Positions 25,436 to 34,653 of a stretch of 64,000 bases of DNA are shown piece by piece. The notes under the pieces are model-generated. The model saw nothing but the letters and a program-made list of their open reading frames with translations, was not told the DNA's origin and did not search any database. The position numbers were made by a program, and so were the translations under genes. The DNA comes from Streptomyces sp. NBC_00273. Lineage in GTDB: Bacteria; Actinomycetota; Actinomycetes; Streptomycetales; Streptomycetaceae. Each line of letters starts with the position of its first letter. Position 1 is the first letter of the stretch. The stretch covers positions 10,121,001-10,185,000 of the forward strand of contig NZ_CP108067.1 in assembly GCF_036178145.1 (NCBI RefSeq), given 5' to 3'.

Positions 25436-28075
25436 TCAGCTGGCGCCGAGGCGGCGCCACGGCCTGACGTACCAGCGGCGCGACCATGCCAGGTGCCTCT
25501 CCGCGACGGCCAGATTGTTGCGACTTCGTGCGGTGTCGGGGTGGTCCGGGCCCAGTGCACGGGTGCGGTCGTCGAGGACCTGCCGGAACTGCTCGACTGC
25601 TTCCGTGTGCCTGCCGAGGTGGTTCAGTGCCATGGCGAAATTGGTGCGGCTGGTCAGACTGAGGGGGTGGTCCGCGCCCAGAGCGCGTGTGTGGTCGGTG
25701 AGGTTCTGCTGGTGCAGATCAGCTGCTTCCGCGTGCCGTCCCAGTTCGTTGAGGGCGTTGGCGAGGTTGTTGCGGCTGCTCAGGGTGTCGGGGTGGTTCG
25801 GTCCCAGCACCCGTGTGCAGTCGGTGAGACTTCGACGGTGCCAGTCGATTGCTTCCGCATGCCGGCCCTGGAGGCCTAGTACGAGAGCGAGCTTGCTCTG
25901 GCTAAGCAGGGTGTCTGGATGGTCCGGTCCCAGCACCTGCATACGGTGGAGCGAAATCCGCACGTACAGATTCGCCGCTTCCTCGAGTCGACCGAGACTG
26001 ACCAGCGCGGCTGCGAGGTTGTCGAGGCTCTCCAGGGTGTCGGGGTGATTCGGACCCAGCACCCGGGTCCGGTCGTTGAGGTTCACCTCAAACAGTTCGA
26101 ACGCCTCGGTGTACTGGCCGAGGCAGCCCAGCTCACGCCCCAGACCGCTGCGAGTCTCCAGGGAGTCGGGATGATCCGGCCCGAGAACGCGTGCTCGGTC
26201 AGTGAGGTTCTGCCGATGCAGATCGATTGCTTCGGCATGACGGTTGATACCGCCCAGCGCGTTCGCGAGATTGTGGCGGCTGCGGAGGGTGTTCGGGTCG
26301 TCCGGTCCGAGAACGCGTGCGCGATCGATGGCGTTCTGCTCGAGCAGCTCGACGGCGTCTGCGTGCTGTCTCACACTTTGCAGTGTGACGGCGAGGCCGT
26401 CGATGCTGCTCAGCGTGTCGGGGTGGTCCGGTCCCAGGAGCCGGGTGCGTGTGGCTACTGCCTGACGATCCAGACGCAGGGCTTCGGTCGCCTCGCCGGC
26501 ATCGTCCAGAAGACGTGCCAACGAGTACAGTGCGCCGGCGAGTTCGAGGTCGTCACGGCATCCCTCGAGCTCGGCGAGGGCCAGTGCGTGGGGTGCCAGA
26601 AGCCTGCCGATGGGCCATCCCGTACGTCCCATGTCGTTCAGGCCTCGCACTGTGGTCACCATGTGATCGGCGAGAGCCCGGTACCAGCGGCTCGGGTCAG
26701 GGGACTCGCTGGTCAGGGCAAGGGCGGAGATCTCACGGATCAGGGGATGAAGTGACACCTGGGCGATGTCCGAGCTGGCCGGACCGGTTGCGGGAGTGTC
26801 CACAAGACCGTAGGTGTGCAGGCCGTTGATCGCCGCCTCGACGTCGGTCGCGGTCGTCGCCTGGCCGGTGGCCGCCGTAACCAGGCTCGGCGTGATGAGC
26901 GACAACGGAATGGGCTCAGTGCCGAACAGCGAGAGCAGGCGCAAGATGTGGCGTGCCCGGGTGGTGCCCCTGGCGGTGAGCTGGTCCAGGGAGAGGTCCC
27001 AGGTATGGCGGACGAGGCTGCGGGCGACGTCGGGGTCGGCGGCGTCGGGGTGTTCGGCACCGAGTAGGGTAGACAGTTCGTGGTCCAGGGCTTGCCTGTA
27101 GGCGGTGAACGTACGGTGTCGGCTGGCGACGGCGGCCAGGTAGCGACCGGCGGTGTGGAGCGCGAGGGGGAGACCGCCGAGCCGGTCGGCCAAGAGCCGT
27201 GCGTCTTCCAGGGTGCCCGCCTCGGGTGCGCCGTCGAGCAGAGCGCGGGCGCCGGCATCCGGGTCGAGCGGGGCCAGGCGGTGCAGTACGGCGCGGCCGC
27301 CCCAGGTGTCAGGGTCGGTGTCGCGGCTGGTGATCAGCAGGAGGCCGCTGCCGCCGGGGCGGATCCACCCCCGGTAGGAGGCAACGAGCTCCCTGTCGGG
27401 ACCCACGGCAGCGGGCTGATCGACGTTGTCCACGACCAGCAGCCATGAACGCTCCAGGGCGAGCTGCTGCCACACCACGTCCGGCAGGCTTGCCCGGCCC
27501 GACCGGACCGATTCCAGCTGTTCTTCCGAAAGCCCGCAGGCGAGTGCAACCCGGGTCATCTGCTCGGCAAGGTCCCGTTCGTCGCGCCAGGGTACCCAGA
27601 ACACCGGCGTCCCCTCGGCAATGGCCTGGTCAGCCAGCAGGGCGGCCAAGGTGGTTTTGCCCATTCCCCCCGTGCCGCACAGCACCGCGAACCGGCCGTC
27701 GGGACGACGCAACATCGTTCTCAGCGTGGCGAGGTCGGCGTCCCGGCCGCGCACCGGCCCCCCGGTGTGCGCGGGTGCGAGAGACCCGTGCCTGTTGGGC
27801 AGTACCCGTTCCAGAGGAAGCTGCCGCGGATTCGCGCGTCCCGCGCTGGCGTCCAGGCTCTTGGCCCAGAACTGAAGTACGACCGCCGCAACGATCAGAA
27901 CACCGAATGCGGGCCACACGAGCCGGGGATCTTGGGCCCATGTGGGAACCACTGCCGTCACGTAGTTCGTGATCACGCCCATCCCAGCCGCGACTAACGC
28001 CGCGCCCACCGCGACCGCCGACCCGGCCCGCGCACTCGTTCCCCGCAAAACATCGTTCCCTTCGCGCTGTCCCAA
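25436..28075 (-). CDS. STAND NTPase: two membrane helices, NB-ARC and TPR array
   Basis: An 879-residue signal-transduction NTPase. Two hydrophobic helices (VAVGAALVAAGMGVITNYVTA and LVWPAFGVLIVAAVVLQFW minus ends) at ~18-68 put it in the membrane. Walker A is GTGGMGKTTLAALL (~133-146), Walker B LLVVDNVD (~210), followed by a TSRD sensor and GLPLALHTAGRYLA as in NB-ARC proteins. From ~505 to 860 there are about eight 42-residue tetratricopeptide repeats with the signature LGPDHPDTLxSRxNLA. Ligand binding by the repeats would be expected to switch the NTPase. No N-terminal effector enzyme is present besides the membrane segments. Defence or developmental signalling are both possible. Confidence 0.85.
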   Translation of the reverse strand: MGQREGNDVLRGTSARAGSAVAVGAALVAAGMGVITNYVTAVVPTWAQDPRLVWPAFGVLIVAAVVLQFWAKSLDASAGRANPRQLPLERVLPNRHGSLAPAHTGGPVRGRDADLATLRTMLRRPDGRFAVLCGTGGMGKTTLAALLADQAIAEGTPVFWVPWRDERDLAEQMTRVALACGLSEEQLESVRSGRASLPDVVWQQLALERSWLLVVDNVDQPAAVGPDRELVASYRGWIRPGGSGLLLITSRDTDPDTWGGRAVLHRLAPLDPDAGARALLDGAPEAGTLEDARLLADRLGGLPLALHTAGRYLAAVASRHRTFTAYRQALDHELSTLLGAEHPDAADPDVARSLVRHTWDLSLDQLTARGTTRARHILRLLSLFGTEPIPLSLITPSLVTAATGQATTATDVEAAINGLHTYGLVDTPATGPASSDIAQVSLHPLIREISALALTSESPDPSRWYRALADHMVTTVRGLNDMGRTGWPIGRLLAPHALALAELEGCRDDLELAGALYSLARLLDDAGEATEALRLDRQAVATRTRLLGPDHPDTLSSIDGLAVTLQSVRQHADAVELLEQNAIDRARVLGPDDPNTLRSRHNLANALGGINRHAEAIDLHRQNLTDRARVLGPDHPDSLETRSGLGRELGCLGQYTEAFELFEVNLNDRTRVLGPNHPDTLESLDNLAAALVSLGRLEEAANLYVRISLHRMQVLGPDHPDTLLSQSKLALVLGLQGRHAEAIDWHRRSLTDCTRVLGPNHPDTLSSRNNLANALNELGRHAEAADLHQQNLTDHTRALGADHPLSLTSRTNFAMALNHLGRHTEAVEQFRQVLDDRTRALGPDHPDTARSRNNLAVAERHLAWSRRWYVRPWRRLGAS

Positions 28076-28500
28076 CGACCAGCATGACGCCTGCAGGCTG
28101 GCTCGTAGGGCACGACGCCGAAAATCCTGCGGAGGCTGCGATCAGGTGCTGGGGCGTGCTGGTGCTGAAGTACGCCTGCCAGGCCGGCGCGGTGAGGGAA
28201 TAGCTACCCCCGCCCGCCCCTCAGATCGAGGCTGAGCCCGTGACGGTACGGCGCAGCCTCGGGGTCGGCCCCCGCACCTGACGTCAGAGACCTGTGGTTG
28301 GTCCGGACTCCGGGTTCTGCAACGCCCGACCGTACCGGTCAGTGCCCGTGATCTGTCACCCGGCCGGAGTAGAGTTCGGAACGCTTACCAGAGCGACGTA
28401 CAGCTGCTGGGAGGCCGGGGGGTGACGGACCGTCGACCCGGCCTTTCAACTACTGGATGACGGTCCGGTGGGAGGTGCCAATTCCGCGCGGGTCTCGGCA
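28076..28500. other. Intergenic region
   Basis: About 425 bp upstream of both the STAND gene and the SDR gene. No gene or stable hairpin could be recognised. It must hold the STAND promoter. Confidence 0.35.
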
Positions 28501-28528
28501 GTCGTCATGCTGCCCAGCCTAGGACTTG

Positions 28529-28548
28529 TTCTAGACCTCGCTCTAGAA
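28529..28548. promoter_or_regulatory. Candidate TetR-type operator upstream of the SDR gene
   Basis: TTCTAGA and TCTAGAA form a perfect inverted repeat around a 6-bp spacer (CCTCGC), 16 bp before the ATG at 28564. Sites of this type are bound by TetR-family dimers. No regulator gene lies next to it. Confidence 0.55.
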
Positions 28549-28563
28549 CCTAGCGTCGTCGGC

Positions 28564-29559
28564 ATGACCACCACTGCTCAGCAACCGCTCGGCTCGCCCT
28601 TCTCCGCCACCAGCACCACCGAGGAGGTCTTGGCCGGCCTCGACCTCTCCGGCGCGACCGCCGTCGTGACCGGGGGCTACTCCGGACTCGGCCTGGAGAC
28701 CACCCGGGGCCTGGCAGCCGCCGGGGCCCGGGTCGTCGTTCCGGCACGGCGACCCGGGGTAGCCCGCGCCGCTCTCGCGGACGTGAACGGCTGCGAAGTC
28801 GTCCCCATGGACCTGACGGACCTCGACAGCGTGCGTGCCGCCGCCGCGCACATCGGCGACTCCATCGACAGGCTCGACCTCCTCATGGCCGTCGCCGGAG
28901 TCATGGCCACCCCTGAGCGACGCGTCGGACCTGGCTGGGAAGGCCAGCTCGCCGGCAACCACTTCGGACACTTCACACTCGCCTGCGAGCTTTACCCGCT
29001 CCTGGCCGCCGCCGACGGTGCGCGCGTCGTCGTCAACAGCTCCGCAGGGCACGCACTGACCGGCATCCGCCGGTACGACCCGCACTTCCGCACGGGCTAC
29101 GACAAGTGGCTGGCCTACGGCCAGTCCAAGACGGCCAACGCCCTGTTCGCCGTGCAGCTCGACGTCCTCGGACGCAACGACGGCGTCCGGGCGTTCGCCC
29201 TCCACCCGGGGAAGATCATCGCCGGTCTCCAGCGAGAGATGACCCTCCGGGAGCAGATCGAACGCGGCTGGGTGGACGAGCACGGCAACGTGATCGGCGC
29301 CGGCTTCAAGACACCCTCCCAAGGTGCCGCCACCGGGCTCTGGGCAGCCACGTCCCCCCTCCTCGACGGCCATGGCGGGCTCTACCTGGAGGACTGCGAC
29401 GTCGCCCGCGTCTGCGCCCCCGACGAGCCCATGGACGCCGGCGGCGTCCGTGCGTACGCCATCGACCCGGACGCGGCAGCACGGCTCTGGGAAGTGTCCG
29501 CCGCGGCGACCGGCGCCACCCCGATCACTGGGTGCGATCTCTCGGTTTCGTGTCAGTGA
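28564..29559 (+). CDS. Short-chain dehydrogenase/reductase (SDR)
   Basis: A 331-residue oxidoreductase. The NAD(P) motif is TAVVTGGYSGLGLETTRGLA (TGxxxGxG, ~residues 38-46), the Ser of the catalytic set is in VVVNSSAGHA, and the YGQSKTANALFA stretch carries the Tyr-x-x-x-Lys pair; the AGVMATPE loop matches the extended SDRs related to retinol dehydrogenase/WW-domain oxidoreductases. Start ATG 28564 is chosen since the upstream in-frame codons overlap an operator. The last ~10 residues (TGCDLSVSCQ) look foreign compared with relatives, so the 3' end may have been altered. The substrate is unknown. Confidence 0.85.
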   Translation: MTTTAQQPLGSPFSATSTTEEVLAGLDLSGATAVVTGGYSGLGLETTRGLAAAGARVVVPARRPGVARAALADVNGCEVVPMDLTDLDSVRAAAAHIGDSIDRLDLLMAVAGVMATPERRVGPGWEGQLAGNHFGHFTLACELYPLLAAADGARVVVNSSAGHALTGIRRYDPHFRTGYDKWLAYGQSKTANALFAVQLDVLGRNDGVRAFALHPGKIIAGLQREMTLREQIERGWVDEHGNVIGAGFKTPSQGAATGLWAATSPLLDGHGGLYLEDCDVARVCAPDEPMDAGGVRAYAIDPDAAARLWEVSAAATGATPITGCDLSVSCQ

Positions 29560-29749
29560 GTTGAGTGTCAGCGGCGGGTGTGTCCGGTAGGGGCCTGCGG
29601 CGTTGGTCAGGGCCAGGTGCTGGCTGCCGCTTTGACTGTCACGAAGTGAGGGATCCGGGATCGGTCCACTGTCATCGGGTGAGAGACGTGCAGGTCACGT
29701 ACTGACATGGAAGCGAGAGATCGCAAGGGGCTGAAGCCTCGTATCGCGG
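29560..29749. other. Intergenic, no gene seen
   Basis: About 190 bp between the SDR stop and the G-rich run. No open frame with coding character was seen. Confidence 0.35.
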
Positions 29750-29817
29750 TGGGGGAAACTGACGGGGAAGCTGGGGGGGAAACTCGGGGGGAACCTGAGG
29801 GGGAGGTTGAGGGGGAA
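29750..29817 (+). repeat. Array of six G-tracts (G4-G7), G-quadruplex candidate
   Basis: Within 68 bp the plus strand has six runs of 4-7 G separated by 5-8 bases (GAAACT, GAAGCT, AAACTC, AACCTGA, AGGTTGA). The spacing and run length fit the G-quadruplex pattern and the unit drifts around GGGGGAAxCTGA. A 103-residue open frame (29707-30018) crosses it with a GETGGE-like repeat but has no recognisable product. Confidence 0.6.
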
Positions 29818-29839
29818 GGTCAGCCGCCGGCGGCTGACC
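29818..29839. repeat. Perfect 22-bp palindrome
   Basis: GGTCAGCCGCC is followed directly by its reverse complement GGCGGCTGACC, starting on the base after the last G-tract spacer. A cruciform or terminator-like hairpin with almost no loop is possible. Confidence 0.8.
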
Positions 29840-29849
29840 GTTCTTGCAG

Positions 29850-29876
29850 GTCACCACCCGCCCGGCGGGTGGTGAC
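29850..29876. repeat. Perfect 27-bp hairpin
   Basis: GTCACCACCCGCC and GGCGGGTGGTGAC flank a single C. It lies 10 bp after the first palindrome. Both are perfect, which is unusual by chance. Confidence 0.8.
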
Positions 29877-30058
29877 TGCGCTGACTTACCCCTGTGCGTG
29901 GGAGAGGAAGAGAGATGGGGGCGAGTTCGGGGTGTGTTCACTGCCGTGGGTCGCTCTGGGTGCTCCGCAGGCGCTGGCTGTTGCTGGCCAGGCGCCGAGG
30001 GCTCGTGTCGTGGACTGAGGCAGGCTTCCATCGAACGGTGTCGGCGTACACATGAACG

Positions 30059-31746
30059 GACTCTGTCGCTGATCTTGTGATCGGCTGGTGGTCAGGTTCT
30101 GAGGAGGATCCGGGTTCGCAGGAGGTCGAGTTTGGCTCGGCCGTATCCGGCTCGCTTGATCAACTTGACGCGTGTGACCTGGCCTTCGACTTGTCCTGAG
30201 CTCCAGGTTGAGGAGAGGCCGGCGACGACGGCGTCCTGGTCATGGAGGAGGCCGCGGGCGAACTGCTGTAGCGATGCAAGGCCGCTGTTGTGGACCTGTT
30301 CGATCCAGTCGAAGAGGTCCTGGCCGCGTCGTTCCTGTATGAGGGCGGCGAAGTCTCGAACGTGCTCGACGGCCGTGTCGAGCTCAGGGCAGGCGGCCCG
30401 GACCAACTTGAGGCCGAGGACTTCATGTGGCCGAAGCCGGTCGGGGTGCGTCATCACCCAACGCAGTGCCCGCCGCGGTTTGGGTAGGGCGGGTGCTGGA
30501 GGGGCGGTCTCGATGCCCTGCTTCAGCTGACGGATGTATCGGTTGACCCCCGTGCGTTCGCCGCGAAATCCCTGGTCACGGACTTCGCGGAAGAGCTGGC
30601 TGGCGTTGCGGCAGCCCTGGGTGAAGCGTTCGTAGAGGTAGGGCTTGTAGTCGTCGAGCAGGGTGCGGCGCTGGGTGACCTTGACCAGCAGTTGGTCGAC
30701 GTCCGGTGTTTGGGCGTATCGGCGGACGGCGTAGTAGTCCAGGTCGAGGTCCCGGCTGATGCCACGGAGGGATCGGCCTTGGGCGAGAAGTTCATGGACG
30801 CGGCGGTGTCGTTCGCGGATCCGTCCGACGATCCGGCGTGGGCGCCCGTTGACGTCGAGCGTTCCGTCCGGTGGTGCCACGGGAGCGTCCTCGTCAGGTT
30901 GCCTGGCGGCCTCGTGGCCGGCGCGGATGCAGGCGTAATGGCTGGTGAGGGTCCTCTCGACGGCTTTGGCGAGGTTGTTCCAGAGGTGCCACACGTCTGC
31001 GATCTGGACCGCTTGAGGCGCGGCTGCCCTGGCTGCCTCGGCGTAGGCGGAGGCCCTGTCGCGGCAGATGATCTCGATCTCCGGATGGCTTTCGAGCCAC
31101 CGAGCGACCGTCCCGGCCTCCCGGCCAGGCAGGACGTCGATGGGCCGGCGGGCTTCGAGGTCGACCAGCAGCGTCGCGTAGTTGTGCCCCTTGAGCAGGG
31201 CAAACTCGTCCACCCCCAGGACCCGCACCGCGCCGGGTTCCTCGAGGTCAGAGGCTCGAAGAAGCCGTAGCAGGGTGTCCTTCGCCACCGGCATCCCCAT
31301 CCGTCGGGCCAGGCGGGCTCCGGCCCGGCCGGCCAGAGCCTCTGCGACCCGCGCCAGCAGCTTGCGGAGGACCGGGGTATGTCGGGCGTGAGGGCTGGTC
31401 AGTCCCGGTATCTGTTCGGCGAAGGTCACCGTCGGGCAGCCGGAGCTGAGGCACTTGAACCTGCGGACCACCAACCGGATCACCACCGGTGTGGTCCCCA
31501 CGGCGGCGTCCGCCAGACGCCGTTCGTATCGGCCGTGCACCCGCCACGACAGCGACTTGCACCTCGGGCATCTCACCGCGTCGGCCCGGGCCCGCGTACG
31601 AAACGTGACCACACCCGCGTCCCGTGAGATCGACTCCACCACCACACCCGACAGATGCGGAAACAACCGCACCAAACCCCCAGAACCGCACACCGGGAGG
31701 CTGCCCAGTTCAGCCGCACAGCATCACAAGATCAGCGACAGAGCCA
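30059..31746 (-). mobile_element. ISL3-family insertion sequence
   Basis: A ~1.69-kb element with matching ends: CTCTGTCGCTGATCTTGTGA at 30061 is repeated in inverted form at 31723-31743 (21 bp identical). ATGAACG occurs directly outside both ends (30052-30058 and 31747-31753), compatible with the ~8-bp duplication of ISL3. One transposase gene fills it. Good ends and an open frame suggest it is intact. Confidence 0.88.
30092..31693 (-). CDS. ISL3-family transposase
   Basis: A 533-residue transposase. The N terminus carries a zinc-binding knuckle ([20 protein letters not shown]) and a second Cys pair in FKCLSSGCP, as usual in ISL3. The DDE residues are seen in [19 protein letters not shown] (Asp), [18 protein letters not shown] (Asp) and [20 protein letters not shown] (Glu). 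The middle insert contains an HTH ([20 protein letters not shown]). The listed start gives the longest frame; a later start around the [10 protein letters not shown] segment is possible. Confidence 0.92.
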   Translation of the reverse strand: MCGSGGLVRLFPHLSGVVVESISRDAGVVTFRTRARADAVRCPRCKSLSWRVHGRYERRLADAAVGTTPVVIRLVVRRFKCLSSGCPTVTFAEQIPGLTSPHARHTPVLRKLLARVAEALAGRAGARLARRMGMPVAKDTLLRLLRASDLEEPGAVRVLGVDEFALLKGHNYATLLVDLEARRPIDVLPGREAGTVARWLESHPEIEIICRDRASAYAEAARAAAPQAVQIADVWHLWNNLAKAVERTLTSHYACIRAGHEAARQPDEDAPVAPPDGTLDVNGRPRRIVGRIRERHRRVHELLAQGRSLRGISRDLDLDYYAVRRYAQTPDVDQLLVKVTQRRTLLDDYKPYLYERFTQGCRNASQLFREVRDQGFRGERTGVNRYIRQLKQGIETAPPAPALPKPRRALRWVMTHPDRLRPHEVLGLKLVRAACPELDTAVEHVRDFAALIQERRGQDLFDWIEQVHNSGLASLQQFARGLLHDQDAVVAGLSSTWSSGQVEGQVTRVKLIKRAGYGRAKLDLLRTRILLRT

Positions 31747-31818
31747 ATGAACGTGCCCAGTTCTTGACGTGGTGAGGGTTGCTGCTGGCCTGTTCGGGGT
31801 GGCGGAGGGCGGCTCACT

Positions 31819-32337
31819 GTGGTCATGGACATCCTGCCGGAGCGGGAAGCGGGCCTCCTGGTCAGCTCACGTCAGTGGCCGCTGCTGGCCGCCTGCATGC
31901 AGAAGATCGGCGAGAGCGAGGGCACACACGTTGTGGCCCGGCACCTGAACCGCTTGACGGCCGACACCTCCTGGAAGCAGGCCACGGGCACGGCTCTGGT
32001 GGGACGCGTCGTGGACGCGGCCCACCACTCTCTGACCACGCCGCCGTCCGCGTCGCCCGCGTCCGTTTCCCGGCTGTGGGTCTCCCCGATGGCGGCCCGC
32101 TCCCGCTCCACCACCCCCGCGGTCGCGGCCGGCCGGCTCCGGCCGAAGCCGCCGTCCCCGCCCACCGACAGCAGGCCGCGCCCACCAAGGGAGCGGGGCG
32201 CGGGCGCTGACAGGTCGTCCGGCCCGGGACGAGAGCGGCTGTTCCAGACTTCTGGAACAGCCGCCCGCTGGGGCTGGACGACCGGCGCGCGGTGGCTGCG
32301 ATCCGTCTGTCCGGGTGCCCCGCATGATCTACAGTGA
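31819..32337 (+). CDS. Hypothetical protein, uncertain
   Basis: A 172-codon frame. Its first ~70 residues look coding (DILPEREAGLLVSSRQWPLL, QKIGESEGTHVVARHLNRL) with helical, charged composition; the rest is Pro/Arg/Ser-rich and may be out-of-frame. An ATG at 31825 is the alternative start. It lies just beyond the ISL3 right end, which may have removed part of it. No family was recognised. Confidence 0.35.
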   Translation: MVMDILPEREAGLLVSSRQWPLLAACMQKIGESEGTHVVARHLNRLTADTSWKQATGTALVGRVVDAAHHSLTTPPSASPASVSRLWVSPMAARSRSTTPAVAAGRLRPKPPSPPTDSRPRPPRERGAGADRSSGPGRERLFQTSGTAARWGWTTGARWLRSVCPGAPHDLQ

Positions 32338-32428
32338 CTTTCTGTCACGGCCTGTAACTATCGGTTGTGCGCGTTGCTCCGTGGTTGATGGCCTCAGGGA
32401 TAGATTCGATCTAGGAGAAGGGGACGCT

Positions 32429-33517
32429 GTGAGCGCAACCCGGTTGTCTGCTCCGTCCGACCTTCGCGCGGACATCAGGTACCGCGATGACGGCAAGTAC
32501 ACGATGTACGGGATCAGTCTGCGATGGAAGATCGGGGAGAACGCCCCCGATCAGGGGGCCTGGCCCCCTCCGGCGGACTGGGAAGAGGGCAACGCGCCCT
32601 ACCCGCACCAGTACGAGGTGTGGCTCAACAACGAGCTACGGCAGACGGTCTTCCTCCACTGGTCCGCATGGAACTGGATCCAGTCCAACTCCCACTGGGT
32701 GGACCTGGGCGACGAGGAGCCGGAAGGGCAGTTCCAGGTGAAGATCCGCGCCAAGGTGGGCGATCAGTTCACCCCGTTCACCAACCTGGTCACCATCGGC
32801 TCGGATCAGGTCTACTCCCGTAAGTGGGCGGCGCGCCAGCCTCGCCGGCGGGCCCCCAGGGCCGCCGCCATGGCGGACCCGCGGCACGGCACGGCCAACG
32901 ACCCGCGCAGCAGGGCCGGCGCCGCAATCCGAGACGAGGACCCCTCACGGATCTGTGTCGAGGCGCGCCGCGTCAACACCAGTACCGACTGGCACGAAGT
33001 GGTGCCGGGGGCTGCCCGGATGCTCGCCGACTATCCGTGGAACGACGCCCAGAAGTACCTCGAGTACCGCAAGTTCTTCGGAGAGGGCACCCTTGCGTCC
33101 GCGGGGAACCCGGCGTTCCGCGGTCTGGATCTGGCACCGGACGACACGCTCGGGGACTGGCCCCTGACGGAGCTGGACACCTCAGCCCCCACCCAGACCT
33201 TCACCTATGACTACATGGCGTACCACCAGGGCGAGAGCTGGTCCCACCGGTGGTTCATCACCCGTGCCGACTGGGTGCCTTCCGAGCACTTGAGCTGGCA
33301 CGACCTGGAGCCCATTCCGTTCCTGGTCGAGGTGCACGGCGCGCCCCGTGAAGACGAATCCACCAGCTGGGAGTTCGCGTCACTCCCGCGCCGAACCGGG
33401 CGCGCGGCGATCGTGAGTATCTGGGGCGGCCACGGAGGACCGGACACCCCGAACGGCGAGAACGGCGGCAAGACGGGCGAATTCTTCCTGTCCACCTGCG
33501 ACGTGATCCTGCGATAG
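32429..33517 (+). CDS. Protein with C-terminal LPMO (AA10)-like domain, no signal peptide
   Basis: A 362-residue protein starting at GTG 32429, with AGGAGA ~10 bp before it. Residues ~10-125 form an Ig/fibronectin-like beta domain (YTMYGISLRWKIGE, QVKIRAKVGDQFTPF). Residues ~175-362 follow the order of chitin-active AA10 lytic polysaccharide monooxygenases: SAGNPAFRGLDL, DWPLTELD, FTYDYMAYHQGESW with a His at the position of the second copper ligand, RWFITRADWVPSEHLSWHDL, then RTGRAAIVSIWG and TCDVILR. True LPMOs need an N-terminal His exposed by signal cleavage; here the domain is internal and no such His is seen. It is thus likely a non-catalytic or novel relative acting inside the cell. 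Confidence 0.6.
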   Translation: MSATRLSAPSDLRADIRYRDDGKYTMYGISLRWKIGENAPDQGAWPPPADWEEGNAPYPHQYEVWLNNELRQTVFLHWSAWNWIQSNSHWVDLGDEEPEGQFQVKIRAKVGDQFTPFTNLVTIGSDQVYSRKWAARQPRRRAPRAAAMADPRHGTANDPRSRAGAAIRDEDPSRICVEARRVNTSTDWHEVVPGAARMLADYPWNDAQKYLEYRKFFGEGTLASAGNPAFRGLDLAPDDTLGDWPLTELDTSAPTQTFTYDYMAYHQGESWSHRWFITRADWVPSEHLSWHDLEPIPFLVEVHGAPREDESTSWEFASLPRRTGRAAIVSIWGGHGGPDTPNGENGGKTGEFFLSTCDVILR

Positions 33518-33597
33518 CCGAGCCCTACGTGCCGCCTGACCGGCCGCCTCCACCAGGGGGCCGTTCAGGCGGCCGGAGCACCGGATCAGTACCGGAT

Positions 33598-34002
33598 TCA
33601 CGCAACAGCGCCACCTCGCCGGGCCCAGTGGATGCCGAGTTCGGCGAGGGCGGCGAGCCGCGCTGGGTCGAGCTTGTCGGGCCTGCTCTTGGTGTTGCTC
33701 AGCCAGACTCCGAGCCTCACGGCGTGCTCCTGGCCGCCGACGTCCATGGTCTCGACGTGGCCCCTGGGGACCGCCACGGACCCCGTACGCGCCACGTACT
33801 GCTGGAGGGCCTGAAGGCCCTTCTGAAAGGCTTCCCCGCCCGCGCGCGGCCGGGACGCCGTCGTCGTCTTCGCCGCCGCTTTGCGGGCCTGTGAGGCCTT
33901 CTGGGGCTTCACGCCGAGCGTGGCGAGCCGGCTCCGCTGCTCCTCGCCCAGCCGGTCCCAGCCCCGCGCCGACACCGCCCCGGTCGGCAGCATCCAGCCC
34001 AT
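33598..34002 (-). pseudogene. Helicase-associated (HA) domain protein, N-terminally truncated
   Basis: The 134-residue frame contains one full HA repeat: EAFQKGLQALQQYVARTG, VPRGHVETMDVGGQEHAVRL, GVWLSNTKSRPDKL and ALAELGIHWA. The start of the fragment (GWDRLGEEQRSRLATLGVKP) matches the end of a preceding repeat. These domains occur in tandem at the C terminus of very large Streptomyces DEAD/SNF2-like helicases. Only the last repeat remains; upstream sequence lacks the helicase. It is probably the relic of such a gene, although a small stand-alone product is conceivable. Confidence 0.7.
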
Positions 34003-34145
34003 CCACCCATCCGCCCACCCGGACTCCGGCCTCTGCTCGCGCCCCGTACGTGCTCGGAGGATCGGTAGAACATCGCGTCACGCGAGCCGCTCGTTGGCGA
34101 GTATTTCTCGAACTGGGCCCGGTCGAGCGGGGATAGCCTTGCTGC

Positions 34146-34367
34146 ATGGTTGGAGGTGACGGGGGAGAGACCGAGACGGACTGCCAGGTTGTCTGGTCGG
34201 TCGAGTCTGGTTTAGACGGGCAGTGGCGTTCGGTTTCAGGGGCCTGTGATGAGCGGGACGAGGCTTTGGAACGACTTGAGTGGTGCCGGGTGCACGCCCC
34301 GCCCGCGGTGTCCTATCGCCTCGTTCGTAGAACCACCCGAGTGACGACCGCGGTCGAGGACGTCTGA
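34146..34367 (+). CDS. Small conserved hypothetical protein
   Basis: A 73-residue acidic protein (CQVVWSVESGLDGQWRSVSG, ALERLEWCRVHAPP, SYRLVRRTTRV). The ending YRLVRRTT resembles many short Streptomyces proteins of unknown function. GGAGGTGA lies near the start region, so an in-frame start slightly downstream is possible. No domain recognised. Confidence 0.5.
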   Translation: MVGGDGGETETDCQVVWSVESGLDGQWRSVSGACDERDEALERLEWCRVHAPPAVSYRLVRRTTRVTTAVEDV

Positions 34368-34653
34368 ACCGTTGTGTACTCGATCTGGAAGGGCCGTGAT
34401 CGCGAGGGCTCCACAGTCGCCAGTTGCCCCGCCCCACGGGCGAGGTCGACGCCGCCCGGACGGCCGCCGGCTGACCTCCGCGGATCGTGGTCGCGGTTGG
34501 TGAACGGGCTGACGTGGCGGGGGCCGGAGGCGGCCGCGTCTCCCGGCACCGCACGATGAGCCGGTATCTGGTCTGGGCGTGGGGAAGGGCGCCTGTCGGT
34601 CGAAGTAGCCACATTGCAGGACGGGTTGACGGCCCGCGGCCTACGATCGCAGC
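34368..34653. other. Upstream region of the radical SAM gene
   Basis: About 285 bp with no convincing coding frame and no recognisable RiPP precursor. It should contain the promoter for the radical SAM / methyltransferase pair. Confidence 0.35.

Noticed and set aside
25493..26755. Plus-strand repeats that might look like an array of short direct repeats (CRISPR-like)
   Set aside because: They are the ~126-bp units encoding the TPRs of the STAND gene, with coding-type variation and no spacer structure.
29707..30018. 103-residue frame with a GETGGE-like repeat
   Set aside because: The repeat follows simply from the G-tract array, and two perfect palindromes lie inside the frame; no start signal supports a protein.
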